Assembly (NCBI GenBank): GCA_008017265.1
Contig: SSHC01000018.1
Coordinates: 1 to 64,000 of the forward strand
Direction of reading: 5' to 3'
Length of the DNA: 64,000 nucleotides
Origin: Aeromicrobium sp.
GTDB taxonomy: Bacteria > Actinomycetota > Actinomycetes > Propionibacteriales > Nocardioidaceae
A program made the position numbers and the translations under genes. A model generated the notes under the pieces. The model was given only the letters and a program-made list of their open reading frames with translations, had not been told where the DNA came from and did no database searches. Shown in pieces: positions 39,712 to 48,086 of this stretch (its first letter is position 1; every line of letters begins with the position of its first letter).

Positions 39712-40098
39712 GTGCCACTTTCTGAAGAAGAAGCCAGAGTGCTTGAGCAACTTGAGCGCTCACTTACGGCTGAAGATCCAGAGTTCGCTTCGGCGCTTCG
39801 AGGTTCGAAAATTGCCGATCAATATCGGCGGATCGCAGTCATTTCCGCGATCGCCTTTGTTGCCGGCATTGTCCTCTTACTCGTCGGCGCCATGAAAACC
39901 TTCACATGGCTCGGGGTACTCGGTTTCTTGCTGATGCTCGCGGGCGCGTATTGGTTCGCGCAATCGTGGCGTCGCGGCGTGCTGCCTGGACAAGCTGACG
40001 ACGCGCCTCGGCCTGCAAAGTCCACGCGCAAGAAGGGCACCTTCGTCGAGCGAATGGAACAGCGTTGGCAAGACCGGCGTGATCAGGGCCAGTTCTAG
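39712..40098 (+). CDS. DUF3040 family membrane protein
   Basis: VPLSEEEARVLEQLERSLTAEDPEFASALRG plus two TM helices. Confidence 0.9.
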   Translation: MPLSEEEARVLEQLERSLTAEDPEFASALRGSKIADQYRRIAVISAIAFVAGIVLLLVGAMKTFTWLGVLGFLLMLAGAYWFAQSWRRGVLPGQADDAPRPAKSTRKKGTFVERMEQRWQDRRDQGQF

Positions 40099-40170
40099 TT
40101 CGCGAGACGCGAGTATTGTGCACCACCGCAGGACCTAGCAAACCCCACAAGTAACACCATTCACAGTTAA

Positions 40171-40201
40171 TCGCCTCACCTTAGGGTGGGGCGATTTTTT
40201 T
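40171..40201 (+). terminator. Rho-independent terminator 1 of a tandem pair
   Basis: TCGCCTCACC-ttag-GGTGGGGCGA-TTTTTTT. Confidence 0.93.
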
Positions 40202-40212
40202 GCTCCACTTTG

Positions 40213-40250
40213 CCCCACAGATTTCTTTTGCTGAAATCGTGGGGTTTTTT
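40213..40250 (+). terminator. Rho-independent terminator 2 of a tandem pair
   Basis: CCCCACagATTTC-ttttgct-GAAATcGTGGGG-TTTTTT (one-base bulge). Confidence 0.85.
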
Positions 40251-40293
40251 CATGTGCGACACGCCACATTCTTGACGCGTCACCCCGTTGTAG

Positions 40294-40329
40294 TGGAGGC
40301 TTGTGGAGTATAGTGGGGCGAAATGGAGC
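40294..40329 (+). promoter_or_regulatory. Putative MraZ-binding repeat array upstream of mraZ
   Basis: TGGAG-GCTTG-TGGAG-TATAG-TGGGG-CGAAA-TGGAG: four TGGRG units at exact 10-bp spacing (40294, 40304, 40314, 40324). Confidence 0.8.
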
Positions 40330-40377
40330 AAGATCGTCTCAGAGGAGTCACCGTGGTGCTAGCGAAGGAGGTACGTA

Positions 40378-40827
40378 ATGAGTCCCGACATTGCGCATTT
40401 CTTTGGCACCCATACCCCTCGTTTGGACGAAAAGGGACGACTGTTCTTACCCGCGAAATTCCGTCCGCGACTCGAGCAGGGAATCGTGCTCACTCGCGGC
40501 CAGGACCACAGCATCTTCGGTTGGACGCTCGAGAGCTTCCAACTGTTCAACGAGAAGGCGCGGCAAATGCCCTTCACGAACAAGGAAGCTCGAAACTTCC
40601 TGCGGATGCTGTATTCGGGTGCTGTGTCCGAAATGCCGGACAAGCAGGGGAGGGTCACAATTCCGCCGGTGCTCCGCGAATGGGCGGGGTTGGATCGCGA
40701 GTGCACCGTCGTCGGTGCCATGGACCGCATCGAGATTTGGAACTCGGAACGCTGGAACGAATTTGCTCAGGGTCAGGAAGAAGCATTCTCGGATATGTCG
40801 AGCGAGATAATGCCTGGCCTCTTTTGA
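40378..40827 (+). CDS. mraZ: Division/cell wall cluster transcriptional regulator MraZ
   Basis: HTPRLDEKGRLFLPAKFR ... DKQGRVTIPPVLREWAGLDRECTVVGAMDRIEIWN: two AbrB-like repeats. Confidence 0.97.
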   Translation: MSPDIAHFFGTHTPRLDEKGRLFLPAKFRPRLEQGIVLTRGQDHSIFGWTLESFQLFNEKARQMPFTNKEARNFLRMLYSGAVSEMPDKQGRVTIPPVLREWAGLDRECTVVGAMDRIEIWNSERWNEFAQGQEEAFSDMSSEIMPGLF

Positions 40828-40945
40828 CGGTGGGGTGCGATGCCCGCCCGACGCCCACTGGCTCCACTTCCCCGGTGCCAGTGTCGTCCGGGCGGGAATC
40901 GGACTTCATCGTCGCTGTGCTCGACAACCGCGAGGAGAGTGCGCG

Positions 40946-41896
40946 ATGAGCGAAGCCATACACCTTCCCGTCATGCTCGATCGAGTCGTCGAACTTCTCG
41001 AGCCAGCCATCGCGAATGTCGAGAATCCTGTCGTCGTGGATATGACGCTCGGATTGGGCGGTCACACCGAAGCGTTTCTTGAACGTTTCCCGAACGCCAC
41101 GGTCATCGGCATCGATCGTGATCTACAAGCGATCGCGCGTGCAAGCAAGCGTCTCGAACGCTTTGGCGAGCGCGTCAAGATCGTGCACGGCGTTGACGAC
41201 GAAATCATCGACATCGTTGCCGAATCTGGTTTCGCCACAATTGATGCCGTTCTCTTTGACCTCGGGGTCTCCTCGATGCAATTGGACTTCGCCGAACGTG
41301 GATTCGCGTACGCCCAAGACGGTCCACTCGATATGCGTATGAACGAACAAGACGGTCTCACTGCGGCCGATGTGCTCAACACCTACTCCGAAGAAGACAT
41401 CGTTCGGGTACTTCGGGACTTCGGCGAAGAGAAATTCGCACGGCGAATCGCTTCAGCCATCGTGGCGCAACGCGAGGAGAAGCCTTTCGCCACGACGCGT
41501 GAACTCGTCGACATCATCGGTCGTAGCATTCCGGCTGCCGGTCGACGCACCGGAAGAAACCCGGATAAACGCACCTTCCAGGCGTTGCGCATAGAAATCA
41601 ATGACGAACTCGGCGTTTTCCGGCGCGCCGTGGCTGATGCTCTGAGCCTGCTCAGTGTGGGTGGCCGCATCGTCGTGCTCGCGTATCACTCACTTGAAGA
41701 CCGGATCGCCAAACGCGCCTTCGCGGATGTGACCGAAAACAAGGCACCGCGGGATTTGCCAGTCGTGCCCGAACACATGTTGCCGAAGTTCCAGTTAGTG
41801 GTGCGTGGTGCGGAAAAGGCGACGCCCGCCGAAATAGACCTCAACCCGCGAGCGACTTCGGTGCGTTTACGTGCCGTCGAAAGGGTGGCAGCATGA
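40946..41896 (+). CDS. rsmH: 16S rRNA (cytosine(1402)-N(4))-methyltransferase
   Basis: HLPVMLDRVVELL, DMTLGLGGHTEAFLERFP, LFDLGVSSMQLD. ATG at 40946. Confidence 0.97.
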   Translation: MSEAIHLPVMLDRVVELLEPAIANVENPVVVDMTLGLGGHTEAFLERFPNATVIGIDRDLQAIARASKRLERFGERVKIVHGVDDEIIDIVAESGFATIDAVLFDLGVSSMQLDFAERGFAYAQDGPLDMRMNEQDGLTAADVLNTYSEEDIVRVLRDFGEEKFARRIASAIVAQREEKPFATTRELVDIIGRSIPAAGRRTGRNPDKRTFQALRIEINDELGVFRRAVADALSLLSVGGRIVVLAYHSLEDRIAKRAFADVTENKAPRDLPVVPEHMLPKFQLVVRGAEKATPAEIDLNPRATSVRLRAVERVAA

Positions 41897-42330
41897 GTCA
41901 ACGCGCAACAGCCTCGACGCGCAGTGCTTGGTCAACCCAAGCGCGTCACCGTGGTGAGCAGGACAAGGAAGTGGGCCTCCGCCTTGTCGGACCAGTTCGC
42001 CAACGCGCACGCAAGGCGCCCTTTGTCGTTGTACTCATCGGACTTGTCGGTTCCGGGCTTGTCGGTTTGATCTTTCTCAGCACGCTGTTGCAAGGTCAAG
42101 CGTTTGCCATCAGCGACCTCAAGCGTGAGGCTGCCCTGCTGGAGGCGCAAAGCGCGGAACTGGCCGTCACCGTGAACGATCTGCAAAGCCCCGCGGCGAT
42201 CGCCGAACGCGCGCTTGACGAAGGCATGGTGCCCAACACGAACCCAGTGTTCCTTCGCCTTGCTGACGGAAAAGTGATCGGAAAACCGGTCCCAGCTGAA
42301 GCGGGAACCAACGTGAGGCGGGTGGACTGA
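41893..42330 (+). CDS. ftsL: FtsL-like cell division protein
   Basis: Single TM helix then heptad region in the rsmH-ftsI interval; 145 aa. Confidence 0.78.
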   Translation: MSQRATASTRSAWSTQARHRGEQDKEVGLRLVGPVRQRARKAPFVVVLIGLVGSGLVGLIFLSTLLQGQAFAISDLKREAALLEAQSAELAVTVNDLQSPAAIAERALDEGMVPNTNPVFLRLADGKVIGKPVPAEAGTNVRRVD

Positions 42331-42332
42331 GG

Positions 42333-44075
42333 ATGAATGCGGACTTTTCTCGGGGGCGAATGGGCCTGCTGACCGTCGTCTTTGTTCTTGCGCTGCTTGC
42401 CTTCACGATGCGGCTCGTTCAAATTCAAGGAATCGATTCGGCTGCATTTGCCGCGATGGCGAAGGAAGCGGGCGCACGTAAGCTGACCATCCCAGCACCG
42501 CGAGGCGACATCCTCGACCGTAATGGGGAAGCACTGGTTTCGAGCACGCAAGGCGTATCCATCACCGCCGATCCGTACCTTACGGCTCCTAACGCGCCAA
42601 AGATTACCAAACTGCTCCGGGCCGAACTCGGCGAGAAGATTGACTACTTCGATACTGTCGAACTCCTGCGCACACCCGATTCCCGATTCGTTTACGTGAT
42701 CAAAAACGTGCCCGCCTACTCGGCCAAAGCCGCGATTACCACGGTCAACGAAGCAGGCTACCCGGGGCTTTTCGCGGAGAACGTGAGCTTGCGTAAGTAC
42801 CCTGGCGGTTCGCTTGCAGCCAACGTCTTAGGCATCACCGAAGGTGAACACACCGGTATTGCCGGACTCGAAAAGCAATACAACGAGTCGCTTTCGGGCA
42901 CCAACGGTAAAGAAACGTATGAGATAGCGGCGAGCGGCCAGCGCATCCCTACCGCCACGGCAACGCTCAAAGCGATGACTCCGGGCGACGATCTCCAGAC
43001 GACGCTCGATCGCGAGCTTCAATGGTTTGCCGACCAGCGACTCAGCGATGCGGTACGCGACGCGAAAGCCGACTATGGCCTCGCCATCACGATGGACGTC
43101 CGTTCGTGCGAGATCGTGCAGATGTCCCAAGTGCCGACGTTCGATGCAGACTCGCGCGAAAACGTGAAGTCGGAAACTCTCGTCAACCGTGCCGTGTCGA
43201 ACGTGTACGAGCCAGGATCGGTGATGAAGGTCATCACGATGGCTGCACTAGCCGATCAGGGCAAAGTGAAGGCTGACACGAAAATCAAGGTTCCAGGCCA
43301 AATGCGCTTGGACGGATTCACGATTTCAGACCACTGGAACCACGGCACGATCAACCTCACCGCTGGCGGTGTGATCGCGCTGTCATCGAACATGGGTACC
43401 GTCGTCGCGGCCCAACAAATGGATGATTCCACGTTCCACCGTTACCTCACCAAGTTTGGCTTTGGTCAACTCTCCGGCATCGATCTGCCAGAAGAATCCA
43501 AAGGCATTGTGACGCCGGCGCGTGACTGGAGTCGCTCGAAGAAGGCCACGACCTCGTTCGGTCAAGGTATCGCCGTCAATGCAGTCCAGATGACCCGAGC
43601 AGTGGGCGCCATTGCCAACGGCGGTCAGATGTGTACGCCGTCGATCGCCGACTCGACCGTCACGAACGACAAGAAGACGAAGAAGCTACACGAGTCCACA
43701 ACCACTCAAGTGATTTCGCGTGAAGCATCGGCCGAGGTCACCCGCATGATGGAGGCGGTCGTGGCCGAAGACGGTACGGCTTCGCGAGCCATGATTGAGG
43801 GCTACCGAGTGGCAGGAAAGACGGGTACCGCCTGGCGTGTCAACCCCAAGACGGGCCGGTATGTTCGTGGGCAAAACACCGTGTCCTTCATTGGGTTCGC
43901 CCCTGCTGATCGTCCGCGCTTTGTGACCTACGTGGTGATCGATAACCCGAAGAGCGCAGCCGGCGGTGGCCTGTTGGCCGCGCCAGTGTTCCAAGACGTC
44001 ATGTCGATGGCGCTCGAACGGTTCGGTGTTCCCCCAACTGGTTCTAAGTCGCCGAAAGTTGAGCACGAATGGTGA
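42333..44075 (+). CDS. ftsI: Peptidoglycan transpeptidase PBP3/FtsI
   Basis: YEPGSVMKVIT (SxxK), SSNMG (SxN), VAGKTGTAW (KTG). Confidence 0.96.
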   Translation: MNADFSRGRMGLLTVVFVLALLAFTMRLVQIQGIDSAAFAAMAKEAGARKLTIPAPRGDILDRNGEALVSSTQGVSITADPYLTAPNAPKITKLLRAELGEKIDYFDTVELLRTPDSRFVYVIKNVPAYSAKAAITTVNEAGYPGLFAENVSLRKYPGGSLAANVLGITEGEHTGIAGLEKQYNESLSGTNGKETYEIAASGQRIPTATATLKAMTPGDDLQTTLDRELQWFADQRLSDAVRDAKADYGLAITMDVRSCEIVQMSQVPTFDADSRENVKSETLVNRAVSNVYEPGSVMKVITMAALADQGKVKADTKIKVPGQMRLDGFTISDHWNHGTINLTAGGVIALSSNMGTVVAAQQMDDSTFHRYLTKFGFGQLSGIDLPEESKGIVTPARDWSRSKKATTSFGQGIAVNAVQMTRAVGAIANGGQMCTPSIADSTVTNDKKTKKLHESTTTQVISREASAEVTRMMEAVVAEDGTASRAMIEGYRVAGKTGTAWRVNPKTGRYVRGQNTVSFIGFAPADRPRFVTYVVIDNPKSAAGGGLLAAPVFQDVMSMALERFGVPPTGSKSPKVEHEW

Positions 44076-44092
44076 ACCGCTAAGACTCGATC

Positions 44093-45631
44093 TTGGCTTC
44101 TGTTCGCTCGCAGGGTTTACTCAGTAAGGTGTCCACGATGCAACACATGCGAACTCGACCGGCAACGATGCCCCACGTGAAACTCAGCCACGTGGCTAAG
44201 CTCGTTGGTGCCGAACCCGCGCCCGGGCACGACACGAAGATTTCGGGGATCACGTTATCGAGTTCGAATGTGCAACCAGGCGATCTTTTCGTCGCCGCGC
44301 CGGGCGCCAGTGCACACGGGATTCGATTTCTGGAGTCCGCTGTGGCCGCTGGTGCACGAGCGGTACTGACCGATCATGCGGGAGCCTTGGCAGTCGGGAC
44401 AGATTTCCCACTCGTGATCGTCGAGTCTCCGCGACAGGTTGTGGCGAAGGTGGCCGCTGCGCTGTACGAACAACCGAGCGACGCGTTCATGACATTTGGG
44501 GTGACCGGGACTCAAGGCAAGACCACGGCGACGCATCTGGCCGAAGCAGCATTTGGGTCGGCGAGATCTGCTGTCGTGGGAACGATCGGAACCCGGATTG
44601 GGGGAGTGCCTGCGAAAAGCGCACTCACCACACCAGAAGCTCCCGAATTACAGGCACTCTTTGCTGTCATGCGAGAAGAATTGGTCGAGGCGTGCTTCAT
44701 GGAAGTCTCGAGCCACGCCTTGGTGCAGGGGCGAGTAGACGGATTCGTTTTTGACGTTGCCGTTTTTTTGAATCTCGGCCGCGACCATTTGGACTTTCAC
44801 GCCGACCTGGAAGACTACTTCGCAGCAAAATCGTTGCTTTTCACTCCTGCTCATGCGCGCGTTGGGGTCGTCAACGTTGACGACGAGTTTGGTCGGAGAT
44901 TGGTTGAAACCGCGACGATCCCGATCACGTCCTTTTCCATCGATGGACACGACGCCACCTGGAGGGCAACCGATATTCGTGAAACATCGGCTGGTAGTGA
45001 CGTGAACGTGAGCAATCGCGCTGGTGAATCCTTCGCGTTTCACATCCCCATACCGGGTCGTTTCAACGTTTCCAATGCGGTTGCGATGGTCGCGGCCATG
45101 AGCATCGCCGGCATTCCGCCGAGTGAACTGGCTGCCGGCATCGCCGCCAGCGCCGGCGTTCCGGGTCGGATGGAACGAATCGCGAACGATCGCGACATCG
45201 ACATCGTGGTCGATTACGCACACAAACCCGATGCAATTCGAGCGATCTTGGCGGCGCTCCGGCCGGTCACGGACGGCAAACTCATCATGGTGATGGGTGC
45301 CGGCGGGGATCGCGACCAAGGCAAGCGTCCGATTATGGGACAACTCGCCGCTGAATTTGCTGATTTGGTCATCGTCACCGATGACAACCCGCGCAGCGAA
45401 GACCCCAGCGCAATCCGCCGTGAGGTGATCGCTGGTGTTCAAGGTGACTGTGACGTAGTCGAGATTGGTGATCGGCGTGAAGCTATCGCGTACGCGCTTG
45501 GTCGCGCCCAGCCAGGAGATACCGTCGTGGTGGCGGGCAAGGGGCACGAATCTGGTCAAGAGGTCGCTGGGATAGTTTACCCGTTTGACGATCGGGTGGT
45601 CCTTCGCGAGGAACTTGCGAGGCTCTCATGA
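44093..45631 (+). CDS. murE: UDP-N-acetylmuramoyl-L-alanyl-D-glutamate--2,6-diaminopimelate ligase
   Basis: VTGTQGKTTATHLAE P-loop; VTDDNPRSEDP meso-DAP specificity motif. Start may be internal (for example 44138). Confidence 0.95.
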   Translation: MASVRSQGLLSKVSTMQHMRTRPATMPHVKLSHVAKLVGAEPAPGHDTKISGITLSSSNVQPGDLFVAAPGASAHGIRFLESAVAAGARAVLTDHAGALAVGTDFPLVIVESPRQVVAKVAAALYEQPSDAFMTFGVTGTQGKTTATHLAEAAFGSARSAVVGTIGTRIGGVPAKSALTTPEAPELQALFAVMREELVEACFMEVSSHALVQGRVDGFVFDVAVFLNLGRDHLDFHADLEDYFAAKSLLFTPAHARVGVVNVDDEFGRRLVETATIPITSFSIDGHDATWRATDIRETSAGSDVNVSNRAGESFAFHIPIPGRFNVSNAVAMVAAMSIAGIPPSELAAGIAASAGVPGRMERIANDRDIDIVVDYAHKPDAIRAILAALRPVTDGKLIMVMGAGGDRDQGKRPIMGQLAAEFADLVIVTDDNPRSEDPSAIRREVIAGVQGDCDVVEIGDRREAIAYALGRAQPGDTVVVAGKGHESGQEVAGIVYPFDDRVVLREELARLS

Positions 45632-46989
45632 TCGACATACCGCTCGGCCAGATCGCTGAAATCGTGGGTGGAACTCTGGCCGGACCGGCTGATCTAATCG
45701 TTCTAGGACCCGCGTTCGTCGACTCGCGCAAAGTACAGCCAGGCGGGTTTTTTGTTGCGATTTCTGGTGAGAAGTCCGACGGCCACGAACATGTGCCGGC
45801 CGCGATTCGGGCGGGTGCGGTCGCAGTTTTGGCCAGCGCACCGGTTGACGCCCCGGCAGTGCTTGTCGACGACCCGATCACCGCGCTGGCCAAACTCGCC
45901 CAATGGACTATTGCGAAACTGCGGGCCAACGGGGGACTGACCGTCATCGCGCTGACTGGATCGCAAGGCAAAACGAGCGTCAAAGACCTCGTCGGCCACG
46001 TTCTCGAGACCCAAGGGCCGACGGTGTTCCCAGAGGGTTCCTTCAACAACGAGTTGGGAGTTCCCCTCACGATGCTTCGTGCGGATGCCGCGACCCGTTG
46101 GTTGGTTCTCGAAATGGGGGCGAGAGGAATCGGTCACATTTCCTACCTCTGTTCTCTCGCTACGCCCGACGTTGGCGCGGTGCTCAACGTTGGCAGTGCG
46201 CATCTTGGCGAGTTCGGTTCGGTCGAGAACATCGCCCAAGCAAAGGCCGAGATCATCGAAAACCTAGCCGCTGGCGGCATCGCTGTGATGAATGCCGATG
46301 ACGAGCGAGTGCGCGCCGCGACTCGCAGCCACGCGGGTGAGCAGATCCTTTTCGGTTACGGTTCCGACGCACACGTGCAGATTTCGCACCCGAATTTGGA
46401 CGACTTGGGTCACCCGCGTTTTGACCTCACCTACGAGGGTGAGACCTGGCCCGTTGTGGTGCCGCAGATTGGGTTCCATCACGCGATCAACGCGGCGGCG
46501 GCGTTTGCTTTGACGCGTGCCGCGGGCATCGAACCGAACCAGATTGTCTCGGCGCTCGCGAGCGCGACACCACGCTCGGCGATGCGGATGGAGGCTGCTC
46601 GCACCCAGTCGGGCACGCTCGTCATCAACGATGCGTATAACGCGAACCCCGAATCCATGGCGGCTGCGCTGCGCACCTTGGCAGAGGTCGCTCCCGAACG
46701 GTCCGTGGCAGTACTTGGACCCATGCTCGAACTTGGTACCGATTCGGACGAACAACACGCGAAGATCGGCGAACTTGCGACGTCTCTCGGCATTGACCGA
46801 GTCATCGTTGTGGGGGAAATCGCAGCGCCGATAGCGGGTACGGCCGGTAATCGCGGCGAGTTCTTCGGTACGGTAGAAGACGCGGTTGACGCGCTCAAGG
46901 CGAGCCTTCTACCCACAGACACGGTGCTTGTGAAAGCATCGAGAAGCATCGGTCTAGAAAAACTCGTCGAGCAGTTGTTACCGCTGTAG
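45628..46989 (+). CDS. murF: UDP-N-acetylmuramoyl-tripeptide--D-alanyl-D-alanine ligase
   Basis: ALTGSQGKTSVKDL; VINDAYNANPESM. Confidence 0.96.
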   Translation: MIDIPLGQIAEIVGGTLAGPADLIVLGPAFVDSRKVQPGGFFVAISGEKSDGHEHVPAAIRAGAVAVLASAPVDAPAVLVDDPITALAKLAQWTIAKLRANGGLTVIALTGSQGKTSVKDLVGHVLETQGPTVFPEGSFNNELGVPLTMLRADAATRWLVLEMGARGIGHISYLCSLATPDVGAVLNVGSAHLGEFGSVENIAQAKAEIIENLAAGGIAVMNADDERVRAATRSHAGEQILFGYGSDAHVQISHPNLDDLGHPRFDLTYEGETWPVVVPQIGFHHAINAAAAFALTRAAGIEPNQIVSALASATPRSAMRMEAARTQSGTLVINDAYNANPESMAAALRTLAEVAPERSVAVLGPMLELGTDSDEQHAKIGELATSLGIDRVIVVGEIAAPIAGTAGNRGEFFGTVEDAVDALKASLLPTDTVLVKASRSIGLEKLVEQLLPL

Positions 46990-47019
46990 CGGCAGCACCC
47001 GAAAGGAATTTGAGCAGGC

Positions 47020-48086
47020 ATGTTGGCTGTTTTGATCGCAGGGGTCATTGCGCTCGTGGCTACCTTGATTGGTACCAAGTTCGCGATTTCTGCGCTTGTC
47101 GCCAAGGGCTACGGCCAGCTCATTCGTGACGACGGGCCAACGAGTCACCATACGAAGCGCGGCACGCCAACGATGGGCGGGCTTGTCATCATGTTTGCGG
47201 TCGTGCTCGGATACGGGTCGGCCAAACTCATCACGGGCTACCAACCAAGCGCCTCGGCGCTCTTGTTGCTATTCCTATTTCTCGGACTCGGGTTTATCGG
47301 ATTTCTCGACGACTGGATCAAGATTTCCAAACAACGCAGCCTCGGCCTGCGCAGTAAGGCCAAACTCATTGGTCAAGTCGTTGTTGGTTTAGTCTTCGCG
47401 GTGCTTGCTATCGGCCTCGAAGACGAGAACGGCAACACGCCGATCACTCACGCGATCTCTTTCACGCGTGACATTCCAGCGTTTACATTGCCCACGGTCG
47501 TGCTGGTGTTGTGGGTGCTCTTCATGATCGCCGCGACGAGTAACGGCGTAAACCTCACAGACGGACTCGACGGGCTCGCTACCGGAGCTTCCGTCATGGT
47601 GTTCGCTGCCTATCTCATCATCAATATCTGGCAAAGCAATCAGAACTGCGCGCGCGAGATCGTGCCTAAGTGTTACGACGTGCGAGATCCTCTCGATTTG
47701 GCGGTCCTCGCTGCGGCGCTAGCGGGCGCGTGCTTCGGGTTCTTGTGGTGGAACACCTCGCCGGCCAAGATTTTCATGGGAGACACTGGTTCGCTTTCAC
47801 TTGGTGGAGCGATGGCTGGTTTCGCGTTGATGACGCGTACTGAACTTCCGCTCGGTTCTTGGGCGGCCTTTTCGTCATCATCACCCTCTCAGTCATCTTG
47901 CAGGTCGGATACTTCAAGTTGTCGGGCGGAAAACGCATCTTCCGGATGGCCCAGCTTCAGCATCACTTCGAACTCCTAGGCTGGGCCGAAATCACAATTG
48001 TCGTCCGGTTCTGGATCATCGCGGGACTGTGCGTCGCCACCGGAATCGGCTTGTTCTATTGGGAATGGGTTGTCGGTGCCTTCTGA
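47020..48086 (+). CDS. mraY: Phospho-N-acetylmuramoyl-pentapeptide-transferase, split by an apparent frameshift near 47844-47861
   Basis: [42 protein letters not shown] in ORF 47020-47979; the C-terminus [43 protein letters not shown] is in another frame (ORF 47859-48086). Confidence 0.9.

Noticed and set aside
44648-45559. 303-aa antisense ORF inside murE
   Set aside because: murE is canonical on the plus strand; antisense product is low-plausibility.
47844-47875. Programmed -1 frameshift signal in mraY
   Set aside because: No X_XXY_YYZ slippery heptamer in the relevant frame and no obvious downstream pseudoknot; kept only as an alternative to a simple indel.
47859-48086. Separate 75-aa gene after mraY
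   Set aside because: Its sequence is the C-terminus of MraY in another frame, so it belongs to mraY rather than being a gene of its own.
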